A stretch of DNA of 64,000 bases from Streptomyces viridochromogenes DSM 40736 (GCF_000158955.1 NZ_GG657757.1:1-64000), one strand, 5' to 3'. Shown: positions 41,139-50,139, counted from the first letter of the stretch. Notes: generated by a model from the letters alone, not told the origin. Made by a program: numbers and translations.

Positions 41139-41870
41139 TCAGGAGGAGGCGAGTTCAGGTTCGCCATGCGGGACGACGACCTCGTCCCCGGCGGGAACGG
41201 GACGGCCGTAGACCACGGCGACGGCGCTCAGTCCGAGTGCGGTTCCGAGTAGTTGGGCTGCGATAAAGGGGACGACGGAGGCGGGGGCGATGCCGGCGAA
41301 GGTGTCGGTGAAGGCGCGGCCGATGGTCACCGCCGGGTTCGCGAACGAGGTGGAGGAGGTGAACCAGTAGGCGGCTCCGATGTAGGAGGCCACCGCCGCG
41401 GGGGCGATCGCGGCGCGGCCGATCCTGCCCAGGCCGAAGATCAGCAGGATCAGCCCGGCCGTGGCGACGACCTCGCCCAGCCACAGGTGGCCGGCGGACC
41501 GGTCGTGGGTGGAGAGCTTCACCAGCGGCCTCGCGAACATTGCGTCGGCCAGGATCGCCCCACCGATCGCCCCCGCTATCTGGGCGGGCACGTACGCGGC
41601 GACGTCCCGCAGGGTGAGGCCGTCCCGGTCACGGCCGGTGAACCAGGCCGCGAGGGTCACGGCGGGGTTGAAGTGAGCCCCGGAGACCGGTCCGAGCAGG
41701 GCGATCAGCACGCCCAGGCCGAAGACGGTGGCGAGGGAGTTGGCGAGCAGCTGTACGCCCACGTCCCGCGTGAGTTCGGTGGCCTGGATGCCGGAGCCGA
41801 CGACGACCGCGACCAGCAGCCCGGTCCCCAGGGCTTCGGCAGCGACGCGGCGGCCGAGGGATGCGCTCAA
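41139..41870 (-). CDS. aquaporin (MIP family) of the ars operon
   Basis: A 243-residue channel with six hydrophobic segments and two NPA boxes (HFNPAVTLAAW near residue 70 and FANPAVTIGRAF near 190). The TTG start overlaps the arsR stop (TTGA, 41867-41870), so a longer frame upstream is excluded. In an ars operon it should let arsenite leave the cell down its gradient, as AqpS does in Sinorhizobium meliloti. No ArsB or Acr3 pump is present here. Confidence 0.85.
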   Translation of the reverse strand: MSASLGRRVAAEALGTGLLVAVVVGSGIQATELTRDVGVQLLANSLATVFGLGVLIALLGPVSGAHFNPAVTLAAWFTGRDRDGLTLRDVAAYVPAQIAGAIGGAILADAMFARPLVKLSTHDRSAGHLWLGEVVATAGLILLIFGLGRIGRAAIAPAAVASYIGAAYWFTSSTSFANPAVTIGRAFTDTFAGIAPASVVPFIAAQLLGTALGLSAVAVVYGRPVPAGDEVVVPHGEPELASS

Positions 41871-42241
41871 GCGGTGGCTCCTGCGGTCTGCGGCATGGTC
41901 AGGAATGCGGCCAGCTGGTCCAGGGCGCCGGGGAGCACCCAGTAGTACACCCACGTGCCGCGGCGTTCGCAGTCGATGAGGCCGGCCTGGCGCAGCAGCT
42001 TGAGGTGGTGGGAGATCGTCGGCTGGGACAGGTCGAAGGCGGGCGTCATCTCGCACACGCAGACCTCGCCGCCTTCCCGCGAGGCGATCATCGACAGCAG
42101 CCGCAGCCGGACCGGGTCCCCGAGGGCCTTGAACACCTTCGCCAGCTGAGCCACGCGCTCATCGTCCAGCGGTGCGGACGCGAGACCGTCGCAGCAGCCG
42201 TCGGCGCCCTGGCCGATCACCTCAAGCTCTTGTTTCGACAT
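41867..42241 (-). CDS. arsR: arsenite-responsive repressor ArsR
   Basis: A 124-residue ArsR/SmtB winged-helix repressor: KVFKALGDPVRLRLLSMIAS, then EVCVCEMTPAFDLSQPTISH with HLKLLRQAGLI. The CVC pair in the recognition-helix region corresponds to the ELCVCDL arsenite site of classical ArsR, and CC near residue 17 adds possible ligands. Starts at ATG 42241, first gene of the leftward operon. The operator dyad lies directly upstream. Confidence 0.93.
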   Translation of the reverse strand: MSKQELEVIGQGADGCCDGLASAPLDDERVAQLAKVFKALGDPVRLRLLSMIASREGGEVCVCEMTPAFDLSQPTISHHLKLLRQAGLIDCERRGTWVYYWVLPGALDQLAAFLTMPQTAGATA

Positions 42242-42250
42242 GACTCTATG

Positions 42251-42297
42251 TTGACGTTTTTCGATTCAAGGCGCAAGGTTGCATCAACGAACGTCAA
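42251..42297. promoter_or_regulatory. ArsR operator dyad / divergent promoters
   Basis: TTGACGTTTTTCGAT (42251-42265) and ATCAACGAACGTCAA (42283-42297) are inverted copies of one half-site (13 of 15 match). They sit centrally in the 107-base region between arsR and arsM. The TTGACG in each arm may also serve as -35 element for transcription in each direction. Confidence 0.7.
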
Positions 42298-42348
42298 TAC
42301 AAGCCGTTCCGGGGCACCGCCACATGCCCCGTCACCCAGGAGTGAGTC

Positions 42349-43242
42349 ATGAGCGAGCAGTCCACCGACCTGCGGGAAACCGTCCGCGAGCGCTACGCCG
42401 CGGCGGCCGTGAAGGTCACCGAGGGCCACGCCGCCTGTTGCGGGCCGCAGCCCGTCGAGGTCGACGAGAACTTCGGCTCCACCCTCTACGCCGCCGACGA
42501 ACGCGACGCCCTGCCCGCCGAAGCCGTCGCCGCCTCCCTCGGCTGCGGCAACCCCACCGCCGTCGCCGAACTCCGCGACGGCGAGCGCGTCCTGGACCTC
42601 GGCTCCGGCGGCGGCATCGACGTCCTGCTCTCCGACCGCCGCGTCGGACCCACCGGGAAGGCGTACGGGCTGGATATGACGGACGAGATGCTCGCGCTGG
42701 CCCTGGCCAACGCGGAGAAGGCGGGCGCGACGAATGTGGAGTTCCTCAAAGGCACCATCGAAGCCATCCCGCTGCCCGCGAACACCATCGACGTCGTGAT
42801 CTCCAACTGCGTGATCAACCTGTCCGTCGACAAGCCCGCCGTCTTCGCCGAAACCTTCCGCGTCCTCAAGCCCGGCGGCCGCATCGGCGTCACCGACGTC
42901 GTCGGCGACGACACCCTCACCACCGACCAGCGCGCCGAACGCGGCGACTACGTCGGCTGCATCGCCGGCGCCCTCTCCTTCGCCGAATACCGCCAGGGCC
43001 TGGAAGCCGCCGGCTTCACGAGCATCGAGATCGCCCCCACCCACCAGGTCGCCGACGGCATGCACTCCGCCATCGTCCGAGCCACCAAGCCGACGGCCGC
43101 CACCACGCCCACCGAGGCCACCGAGTCGGCCGACGCGTGCTGCGGCGTCAACGCCTGCTGCACCTCCGGCGAGACCTCCGCCGACCCCTCCCTGACCGTC
43201 ACCGAGGCCAAGACGGCATCCGGCTGCGGCTGCCAGAACTGA
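42349..43242 (+). CDS. arsM: arsenite methyltransferase ArsM
   Basis: A 297-residue SAM-dependent methyltransferase: LDLGSGGGIDVLLSDRRVGP (motif I), then AYGLDMTDEML, NTIDVVISNCVINLSVDKPA with its conserved Cys, LKPGGRIGVTDVV, and GCIAGAL. Arsenite ligands include AACCGPQ near residue 30, Cys in SNCVIN and in GCIAGA. The C-terminal tail is Cys-rich (DACCGVNACCTSG, GCGCQN), as in many ArsM. It methylates As(III) to volatile or less bound species. Divergent from arsR and under the same dyad. Confidence 0.93.
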   Translation: MSEQSTDLRETVRERYAAAAVKVTEGHAACCGPQPVEVDENFGSTLYAADERDALPAEAVAASLGCGNPTAVAELRDGERVLDLGSGGGIDVLLSDRRVGPTGKAYGLDMTDEMLALALANAEKAGATNVEFLKGTIEAIPLPANTIDVVISNCVINLSVDKPAVFAETFRVLKPGGRIGVTDVVGDDTLTTDQRAERGDYVGCIAGALSFAEYRQGLEAAGFTSIEIAPTHQVADGMHSAIVRATKPTAATTPTEATESADACCGVNACCTSGETSADPSLTVTEAKTASGCGCQN

Positions 43243-43327
43243 GGCCCCGCGGAGCAGGGCCCGCACACCACGAGCCCCGCCCATCGCGGCCCCGCACGCC
43301 GACCAGCGGGGCGCCAGTCACCCGAAC

Positions 43328-43373
43328 CGACAGCGAGACCCCGGGCCCCTCGATGCCCGGGGTCTCGCTGTCG
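43328..43373. terminator. bidirectional terminator after arsM
   Basis: A perfect 19-base-pair stem (43328-43346 with 43355-43373; arms begin CGACAGCGAGACCCC) with an 8-base loop. It lies between arsM and a converging small gene and can end both messages. Confidence 0.85.
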
Positions 43374-43377
43374 GCGG

Positions 43378-43563
43378 CTACCGGCGACGCGGTGCGGTGG
43401 CTCGGATCTCCGCCAGGACGACACCCGTCACGACATCGCAATGCACTGGGACGTACAGGTCCCCGTCGGCGTCACCGGCCGTGAGCCAGCCTCCGGCCCA
43501 CGGGGCGTCGATGGTCGTGAATATGCGACCGGCGAGCGGGCCACCCAGGAGTCGGACGATCAC
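43378..43563 (-). CDS. small hypothetical protein (61 aa)
   Basis: MIVRLLGGPLAGRIFTTIDA then PWAGGWLTAGDADGDLYVPV, a compact beta-rich protein that looks like a real conserved gene. It ends 5 bases before the terminator, as expected for a convergent gene. Function unknown. Confidence 0.6.
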   Translation of the reverse strand: MIVRLLGGPLAGRIFTTIDAPWAGGWLTAGDADGDLYVPVHCDVVTGVVLAEIRATAPRRR

Positions 43564-43966
43564 AGCGGTACCTCCATCCGGCAGGACTCTCCCGCCTCAC
43601 CCCTTGGTGGGGCTCGGCACCGGAAGGACAGCACCGGGGCGCCGGCGACTTCCGTCCCGGCTCCGCCGCCGGGCTGACGGCGGCGAGGCGCGGCGGCCCC
43701 GGCCGACGCGCAACCGGCTGAGTGCGCCCCGATCCCCGGTCGCGGCCGCGCCGCCCATCCCGCCCGTCCCGCCGTGGTCGGGGGTCGCGACCGCCATGGT
43801 CGGCCTCATGGTCGGACCTGTGGTCGGCCCCCACCGCGGCGGTCCGCCCCGGTCTGGAGCGGCACCCGGGCGGGTGATTTTCCTTCGCGTACGCGGGCGC
43901 AGTCCTAGGGCGTGTATCGAAAGTATTTCCGGAGCGGTCGTCGAGCCGCTCCGCTACGGTGCGGCC
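43564..43966. other. intergenic region, no gene recognised
   Basis: 400 bases between divergent genes. The plus-strand frame is open across it but its composition (Arg/Pro/Gly-rich) is that of non-coding GC-rich DNA. The 3' end (CGTGTATCGAAAGTATTTCC, about 43911-43930) is the most AT-rich part and the likely promoter of the hydrolase gene. Confidence 0.4.
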
Positions 43967-44665
43967 ATGGCGAACTTTGTGCTAATTGCGGGTGCGCGAC
44001 TCGGATCGTGGGCGTGGGACGATGTGGTGCCGCATCTGCGTGCGGCCGGCCATGGCGTCCACCCGCTGACGCTGTCCGGTCTCGCTGAGAAGCAAGGTGT
44101 GCCAGCTGGTCAGCAGACCCACGTGCAGGACATCGTTGATGAGGTCGAGCGCCAGGACCTGCGTGAAGTCATTCTGGTAGGTCACAGCTACTCGGGTGTC
44201 CCGAGCGGTCAGGCCGCCGAGCGGATCGGCGACCGGCTAGCGCACCTGGTCTTCCTTGACTCCAGTGTTCCGGCCGATGGTGAACCGTTCGTCTCCGCCT
44301 GGCCGGACGGCGGGGCGATGGTGAGGGCATCGATCGCCGAGAACGCAGGGTTCTGGCCGGTCGCGCCCGCGGCCCACTTCGAGGGCCACGGTCTCACCGA
44401 TGAGCAGATCGCACGGATCGTGGGCGGTGCGACGCCGCACCCGGGTGCCACGCTGACCGAACCCGCCGTGCTGGAAAGGCCGCTCGGCGACCTCCCGGCG
44501 ACTTACATCAAGTGCACGCTCGGTGACCCCGAGCCGAGCGACGACGTAGCCAAGCTGCTGACCAGCGGGCACTGGCGGCTGATCGAAATGGACACCGGCC
44601 ACTGGCCGATGTTCTCCCAGCCACGCGAACTGACGCGGGTCCTCCTCGACATAGCCGGGGCATGA
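43967..44665 (+). CDS. alpha/beta hydrolase
   Basis: A 232-residue hydrolase starting MANFVLIAGARLGSWAWDDV. Oxyanion/lid start like the MES or EstC-type family (LIAGARLGSWAWDDVVPHLR), nucleophile elbow GHSYSG, and C-terminal His in TGHWPMFSQP. Members act on esters of small acids. The start ATG is fixed by homology of the first strand; the long frame upstream is spurious. Alone in its transcript, followed by IS debris. Confidence 0.88.
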   Translation: MANFVLIAGARLGSWAWDDVVPHLRAAGHGVHPLTLSGLAEKQGVPAGQQTHVQDIVDEVERQDLREVILVGHSYSGVPSGQAAERIGDRLAHLVFLDSSVPADGEPFVSAWPDGGAMVRASIAENAGFWPVAPAAHFEGHGLTDEQIARIVGGATPHPGATLTEPAVLERPLGDLPATYIKCTLGDPEPSDDVAKLLTSGHWRLIEMDTGHWPMFSQPRELTRVLLDIAGA

Positions 44666-44717
44666 CCGCAGATTCATGCTTGCGGACTCCTTGCCAGCGT
44701 TGTATCAACTGCCCTGA

Positions 44718-45055
44718 TCACAGCCACTCGTTGATGGCCGCGACGAGGACGGTCGCCTCATAGCGGACCGCGAGTTTGTCGTACCGCGTGGCCACGGCCC
44801 GGTGCCTTTTGAGGCGATTGATGCCGCACTCGACGGCGTGCCGAGACTTGTAGTCCTGCGGGTCGAACTGCGGCGCCGCCCGCCGCGCGAGCCGTGTTTC
44901 TTGCGGTTGCGGGCCTGGTCGGCCTGCCCGGGATGGTGCAGCGGATCCCGCGCCGCCGCAGGTAAGCGCGGTTCTTCCGGGAGGCGTACGCCTTGTCGGC
45001 GCGCACGCGATCTGGCCGGATGCGCGGCCTGCCCGGCCCAAGACGCGGGACACGA
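44718..45055 (-). mobile_element. IS5-family transposase C-terminal fragment, frameshifted
   Basis: In one minus frame [20 protein letters not shown] and in the next [20 protein letters not shown] with [19 protein letters not shown], together the C-terminal third of an IS5-family transposase with the D...E part. A frameshift separates them near 44890, and the N-terminal two thirds are missing. The fragment abuts another IS piece on the opposite strand at about 45056. Confidence 0.8.
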
Positions 45056-45062
45056 ACCTTGT

Positions 45063-45234
45063 TATCGAGACCTCGCAACGACTCGGCCGCCACCGCTGGA
45101 CCATCGAACGCACCATGGCCTGGCTCGCCCGATGCCTACGCCTGCACCGCCGCTACGAACGGAAAGCCGACCACTTCCTCACCTTCACCAGCATCGCCTG
45201 CACCCTGATCTGCTACCGCAGACTCACCAAATGA
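45063..45234 (+). mobile_element. second IS5-type transposase C-terminal fragment
   Basis: The frame reads [20 protein letters not shown] then [20 protein letters not shown] and ends at TGA 45232-45234. This is the C-terminus (catalytic Glu in IERTMAWL) of a different IS5-group transposase. It is fused tail to tail with the previous fragment, which indicates IS-into-IS insertion and deletion. Confidence 0.75.
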
Positions 45235-45242
45235 GATGAGTT

Positions 45243-45914
45243 CTAATTCGAGTTGCCGAATCCGCACGACTCCACTGTCTTGACCTGCCATCGCTGCGGG
45301 AGAACAGCACGGTCGTAAGGTGGATCGCCCGAATCAGTGCGCCTCGGGCCGCCCTTGGCCCGCTTCCAGCGAAGACCGTCGTTGTCGGTGAATCTCATCT
45401 CCAAGATTCGGAAGAAGTCCAGCTCTCGATCTGGGCCGTCTGCAATCCCAATGGACTTCCTTGGAACGATGAGTTCAGTGCACGGCGCAAGGCTCACCAC
45501 CCCCAGGTACACCCGATACTTGGTCCTCGCCTTGCCTTCGGCATCCAGGTCTTCCAAGACAACGTCGACATCTGTTACCGGATCAGGTGACCCGTTGATC
45601 AAGTGCAGACGCTGATCGCTTGGGGTGGTGTCGAACCAGAAAGATAGACGTGTTGCCTGGGCACGGGCGGCACGCTGGGCGTCCTCCTGCGACTGTTCAA
45701 GCTGATTCCGCGAGACCATCGCCTGGTAGAAGGTCGCTACGCCCGTGAAGAGCAGCGAGCCGATGGCAACGGGCACTGCGACGATTGTGCCGATCTTGGT
45801 CCAGTCGACTTGAAACCGATCTCGCCTCGTGTCTCTGCGCCCGGCCGAAACCCGGTCCCGCCTGGCTCGAAGTCGCGCCAACCGAGCCTGTCCCCGCGGA
45901 TCAAGTGCGCTCAT
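45243..45914 (-). CDS. hypothetical single-pass membrane protein
   Basis: A 223-residue protein with a very basic N-terminus (ARLARLRARRDRVSAGRRDT), one transmembrane helix (about residues 41-62, TIVAVPVAIGSLLFTGVATF), a short coiled coil (NQLEQSQEDAQRAARAQA) and a beta-sandwich-like domain (RLSFWFDTTP, then LINGSPDPVTDVDVVLEDL) that recurs in Streptomyces hypothetical proteins. Role unknown. Confidence 0.75.
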   Translation of the reverse strand: MSALDPRGQARLARLRARRDRVSAGRRDTRRDRFQVDWTKIGTIVAVPVAIGSLLFTGVATFYQAMVSRNQLEQSQEDAQRAARAQATRLSFWFDTTPSDQRLHLINGSPDPVTDVDVVLEDLDAEGKARTKYRVYLGVVSLAPCTELIVPRKSIGIADGPDRELDFFRILEMRFTDNDGLRWKRAKGGPRRTDSGDPPYDRAVLPQRWQVKTVESCGFGNSN

Positions 45915-46148
45915 TTCGGCCTCCCCCGCCGTGATTGATGCCCGTGGGAAGACGACCGCAAGCAGCAGGGCGGAGGGTGGCCGGAATCGGGCGTACGACC
46001 CGGGGTCTTGCAGGTGCCTGAAGTGATCCGGCCACCGTAGCCAGACTGAGAGGGACGAAGATTTCAGGGCGGCTGTACGAGTACCGAACCAAGGGGCCGC
46101 GCTAGAACTACAGGGGCCAGTGGCCCGATACTAGGCCAGGCAACAGGC

Positions 46149-46553
46149 TCAGCAGGGCCACACGATGCCCTCAAGCCTCACGTTCCCCGAGTAGATCCAG
46201 CCGCGGGTCCAGTTCGGGTAGGCACTGACGTAGTACCAGGTCTTGTCGTAGTCGTTCTTGTAGTAGCAGTAGATGACCATAGTCCAGCCCTGCTGCAGGG
46301 TCTCCCTCGTACCGCAGTCGGCATAGGGACCTGGCCGCAGTGGGGCGGTCGGCTCTTTGACCGAGCCCGAGGTCGGGTCGTACCAGTCGGGGTTCGGAGA
46401 CCATGTCGTGGGACAAGCCAGAGCCGTTGCATCGCCCGACACGTCCGACGCGTCTGCCGACGCAGCAGAAGCCGCAGAGGCTGGCATGGTCAGCGCCAAA
46501 GCGGCCGTGCCTGCGGTCATCGCCATGCTTGCTCTCCTGGATAACAGGCGCAT
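46149..46553 (-). CDS. small secreted protein
   Basis: A 134-residue protein with a signal peptide (MRLLSRRASMAMTAGTAALA, cleavage expected after the Ala-rich SAASA region) and a mature part rich in Trp, Tyr and four Cys (LACPTTW, YADCGTR, VIYCYYKND, VWPC). The pattern PTWNTRGWIYSGNVR-like strands at the end suggests an SH3-type beta barrel. Function unknown. Confidence 0.8.
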   Translation of the reverse strand: MRLLSRRASMAMTAGTAALALTMPASAASAASADASDVSGDATALACPTTWSPNPDWYDPTSGSVKEPTAPLRPGPYADCGTRETLQQGWTMVIYCYYKNDYDKTWYYVSAYPNWTRGWIYSGNVRLEGIVWPC

Positions 46554-47328
46554 TGTTCCTCCCTCTGTCTCAGCGGACGCTTCCGCTCTCAGATGCGGTT
46601 CGGCCTCGCCGTCGACTGACCGACCGCCGAAACCGGTCTAATCCTGACCGACTGCCGAGCAGGGTGAATAGAGCATGAATCGGTCTCCCTGCCTCATCCC
46701 GTTCACCAGCAATCTCCAGGAAGCCGTTGCAGAATCTGAGGGAGCTCGTCGGATGACAAGACCCTCTCCGCCTCAGATTCCGTTAGCGCACGATCTTCCT
46801 GCGCCTGGGACAGCCGGGTGCGCTCGTGGAGTTCCGCAGCACCTTCCCGAACCCGAACCGCTCGCCATCGCCGATGGGACCTGGCGGCTGCAACGGCCAC
46901 CAAACGGCGCACCGGTCCCCCGGTGGCGTTACCGGCCGTCCCGTGCCCGGCACCTCGTCGTGACAGGGACCGTGCATGAGACAGCCGCATCGTCGGGACC
47001 GCTGTCTGTTTCTCGTTCTTGCCGCTCGTGCGTGCGGCGAGGCGTTCACACGCGCCCGTTTGAATCCAGCGGTGCGCTGCAGCGCCGTTGCGCCGCGTGC
47101 GCGACCTGTGAGTGACGCTCCGTCAAGGGGGGCCAAGCAGGGCCGGTTACGCGTTCGAGGCCTCCCGGACAGGCTCTGGCCTGGTAAAACGATCGGTTCG
47201 GCATGCGGTGGAGCAACAGCCGGCTGGCTACGCTGGGTTTCAGGAGCGCCCTCTCCTGTGAAGGACTCTCGAGGCTGGGGAGCACTGACTTGACCGACCT
47301 CGTACTGCTCGCGGGCGGATCGGTGATC
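46554..47328. other. 775-base region without a convincing gene
   Basis: Frames on both strands are open (for example plus 46675-47115 and minus 46783-47595), but none has a clear start, ribosome-binding site or recognisable domain. A piece on the plus strand (ADGTWRLQRPPNGAPVPRWR) has protein-like character and may be part of a decayed gene. Confidence 0.35.
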
Positions 47329-47768
47329 ATGACTCACCACGTCACTGGCACCTACTTCATGTGCAACGACTGGCACGACGGTGTCGGCAACCACACCTAG
47401 ACCTGGGCCCAGGACCCGTTCGCCAAGGACAACAACTCGCACCGGTGCTTCCTGCGGCAGAACGCCGACGGCACCGTGCGGATCGAGTCCTACGCCAACC
47501 AGCGCTGCCTGACCGCAGGGGCCAACCCGCCCGACACCGTGACCCTGCAAGAGCGCACCGACAACCTCAACCAGCACTGGCGGCTGGTCGCCCACGCAGA
47601 GCGAGGCAACGACTTCTACCTGGTCTCAGTCGTGCACCCGCGCTACACCCTGGCATCGCCGACCACCTCCAAGGCAACGACCGGCTGGTGGGCCTGACCC
47701 GTATGTGGGGCGGACCGAACCTCTCCCAGCTGTGGCGGATCTACCCATCGTCACAGGACCAGGGATGA
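47329..47768 (+). pseudogene. ricin-like beta-trefoil protein with internal stop and frameshift
   Basis: MTHHVTGTYFMCNDWHDGVG is followed by an in-frame TAG (47398-47400), after which the same frame continues TWAQDPFAKDNNSHRCFLRQ and NQHWRLVAHAERGNDFYLVS, with QxW-type motifs of ricin B lectin domains. Near 47665 the frame changes, and RLVGLTRMWGGPNLSQLWRI completes the fold in the other frame to 47768. Two independent lesions mean it is dead. No signal peptide is evident. Its end overlaps the next gene (ATGA). Confidence 0.65.
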
Positions 47769-48184
47769 TCCCGCACCAGCACGCGCGCTGCCGCGTGATC
47801 AAGAACCTGATGCGGGCCGCGGCGATCGCCACCTTGGCCCTCGCTCCGATGGCCGTTCCCGCCTCCGCCTCCAGCACCCCTAGCGCGGTCAGGGCCGCCA
47901 TCGACTGCCCCTACGGCTACGTGCGCATCTACCCCGAGATCAACTTTGGAGGCCAGCCCGGTGCCGTGGACGGCAGCGTCAAGGACCTGCCCTCGGCGAT
48001 CCGTGACCGCGGCAGCTCCATCCGCAACAACTCCGACCGCACCGCCCGCGTGTACGAGAAGCGCAACCACAGCGGCCGGCACGTGTGCGTCACCCGCAGC
48101 GGCGGCTCCATCCACGACCTGCGCGGCTACAACCTCAACGACCAGACCCGCTCCTTGAAAAACAATCGCAACGACTGCGGCTAA
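47765..48184 (+). CDS. secreted peptidase-inhibitor I36 / crystallin-like protein
   Basis: A 139-residue protein with signal peptide (NLMRAAAIATLALAPMAVPA, cut near ASASS) and one beta/gamma-crystallin-like domain: CPYGYVRIYPEINFGGQPGA, then VKDLPSAIRDRGSSIRNNSD, then VCVTRSGGSIHDLRGYNL. This is the pattern of Streptomyces inhibitor family I36 proteins. The ATG overlaps the previous pseudogene's stop, so it was its co-transcribed partner. Confidence 0.8.
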   Translation: MIPHQHARCRVIKNLMRAAAIATLALAPMAVPASASSTPSAVRAAIDCPYGYVRIYPEINFGGQPGAVDGSVKDLPSAIRDRGSSIRNNSDRTARVYEKRNHSGRHVCVTRSGGSIHDLRGYNLNDQTRSLKNNRNDCG

Positions 48185-48672
48185 CCCCGCCCCCACCCAC
48201 CGACCCAGGCGCCCAGTTCGTGCGCAGCAGTCAGCCCCGCCCGGCAAGCATCACCGAAGCGGGGCTGATCAGCATGCGCGGTCGTAAAGGGCGGTCGCCT
48301 ACGCGGCGAAGGCTCTGCAGGGCTTCAGCCGAACGATCTTCCCAGCAGGCAATAGATGAGGCCCGGGGACACGGTCCCCTCCACAACCACATTCCTGCCA
48401 ACACAGCCGACCAGACCCGTATTCCGACGCTGCGCCACGGTGTTCGGCACGACAGATCATGGCCCGGACCGCAGCCCCAAGGGCCGCCGGCGGGCCTCCC
48501 GCTGACCCGAGCGAGAGGCTGGTGAACCGGACTTCTGCTCATGCGCTCACTGCGCAGCTCCCTCACGACCGACGCGGCCTCGGTGGCCGCCGCGACCTCC
48601 GACATCTACTCAGCCGCGTGAAGGACGCCGAGATCGGAGAACTTCCGCGGGCCCTTGGGCGTAGTGCCCCTG
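48185..48672. other. intergenic region, no gene recognised
   Basis: Nearly 490 bases. A short frame (48541-48621, MRSLRSSLTTDAASVAAATS) has a start and stop but no supporting features. GAACTTCCGCGGGC at about 48640-48653 recurs inverted at about 48745-48759 flanking the DUF6207 fragment. Confidence 0.35.
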
Positions 48673-48732
48673 CATGAAGCCGATCAACGAAGCGCATGTG
48701 GCACAGCCAGGTCTGGCCGTGATCGACGTCGC
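48673..48732 (+). pseudogene. DUF6207 gene 5' fragment
   Basis: Encodes MKPINEAHVAQPGLAVIDVA from ATG 48674. The 60 bases match 5651-5710 (53 of 60 identical), the start of the other DUF6207 gene. The similarity stops exactly where the IS5-type transposase sequence begins, so the rest was lost at the IS junction. Confidence 0.7.
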
Positions 48733-48734
48733 CA

Positions 48735-49520
48735 TTCACTGGGCTGAGCCCGCGGAAGTTCGCCAGGCTGATCACCGCGTTGCGGCGTGAGGGTGCCGAC
48801 CCGGTCCGCAAGGACCGGCCCCGGGGACTACCGCTGGAGGACCGTGCCCTGTTGGTTGCCGCCTACTGGCGCACGAATCTGCCCCTGCGACAGCTCGCAC
48901 CGCTGTTCGGCATCTCGAAGTCTGCGGCCGACCGCATCATCCGCTGCCTCGGGCCGTCGTTCGCGCTGCAGACTCGCAGGCGGTTCCGCAGGGGTACCGT
49001 GCTGATCGTGGACGGCACTTTGGTCCCTACCCGAGACCACGAGGTCGCCGAGCAGTCGAAGAACTACCGGTACTCCACCAACCATCAGGTCGTCATTGAC
49101 GCTGACACTCGTCTCGTAGGGGCCGTCGGCCGGCCTGTGCCCGGCAACCGCAACGACTGCAAGGCGTGGGAGCTGTCGGGCGCGAAGGCCGCCGTTGGCA
49201 ACACGATGGTGATCGCGGACGGCGGCTATAGGGCACGGGCCCGGTCATCCCTCACCGCCGCAGTCACGGCCAGGTCGAGCTCCAGGCATGGAAGGAGGAA
49301 CACAACGCCTCCCACCGCAAGGTCCAGGCCCGCGTAAAGCACACCTTCGCCAGTATGAAGACCGGGAAGATCCTCCGCGACTGCCGCCCCAGAGGCGAAG
49401 GCGTCCACCACGCGATGCTTGACGTTGCCCGCCTGCACAATCTCGCCCTCGCCGGATAGGTGAACCGCAAAGCACTGATGAGCGTCTGAACCGGCTTGCC
49501 GATCACTTACGGGACAGCCC
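48735..49520 (+). mobile_element. IS5-family element relic, transposase N-truncated and frameshifted
   Basis: The frame reads TGLSPRKFARLITALRREGA, then RGLPLEDRALLVAAYWRTNL, VLIVDGTLVPTRDHEVAEQS (first catalytic Asp) and MVIADGGYRA (second). At about 49228 a one-base loss (GGG for GGGG) throws the frame; the true end, VQARVKHTFASMKTGKILRD with ARLHNLALAG, is in another frame to TAG 49457-49459. The upstream part of the transposase is missing. The right end looks like CTTACGGGACAGCCC at 49506-49520; the left end is deleted. Confidence 0.8.
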
Positions 49521-49617
49521 TTAGCCACTAATCTCTGTTCCGGATTTCGCCTCATCCTCCAGCGAGTTGACAACGGTCAGGTGTACTCGTTCATCATTTC
49601 CCCAACGAAAAGGTTCC

Positions 49618-50139
49618 TCAATGGCGAACATAGCTCCATATCGTGACACCCTCTCTTACTTCGGCGACCCACGCGGGGGGCATGCGGAATTTCGCCTCAA
49701 GCCGCTTCAGTGCGGCGATCGGGCTAAGTGCCCTCAGCGCAGATCGCGTGGTCGATGAGCAGTACCTCGACCAAAACGCCTCCTGTTCGGCCACTGAAGT
49801 CACTTGGTCTGCGCGAGCTGGAGACAGAAGCGGAACCAAATCTTCCACCCTGGGGTTCCTCAAAGAAGGCAACAGATACACCATACCGCCACCAGCCCCG
49901 CTTGTCTGGGGCGACGGTCGAGCGTTCGATCTTGCGCCATTGCAGAGGAGTTGCACACCCCAAGGTGCGAGTTCGCTTCTCACTAGTTGAAGTGCATGGA
50001 ACAGATCAGTACTGGTGGCCTCGAATGAACGCCCGTCAGGAGCCACAGCCCGGATCTCCCAGGGCTCCTCGTCGGCGGCATGCACGATCCATTCCTCAGC
50101 ACCACTCGGTGTCTGCGCCAGCACTGCAGTTTTGCTCAT
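49618..50139 (-). CDS. hypothetical protein
   Basis: A 173-residue protein starting MSKTAVLAQTPSGAEEWIVH at ATG 50139. Acidic, with a likely small alpha/beta N-terminal domain (EEPWEIRAVAPDGRSFEATS) and a helical end (WSRYCSSTTRSALRALSPIA). No signal peptide. Codon use is less extreme than its neighbours. Not recognised. Confidence 0.65.
   Translation of the reverse strand: MSKTAVLAQTPSGAEEWIVHAADEEPWEIRAVAPDGRSFEATSTDLFHALQLVRSELAPWGVQLLCNGARSNARPSPQTSGAGGGMVYLLPSLRNPRVEDLVPLLSPARADQVTSVAEQEAFWSRYCSSTTRSALRALSPIAALKRLEAKFRMPPAWVAEVREGVTIWSYVRH

Noticed and set aside
46675..47115. A plus-strand gene in the 46.6-47.3 kb gap
   Set aside because: No ribosome-binding site, no family, inconsistent codon bias.
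48541..48621. A 26-codon ORF as a small toxin or peptide
   Set aside because: Nothing beyond a start and stop supports it.
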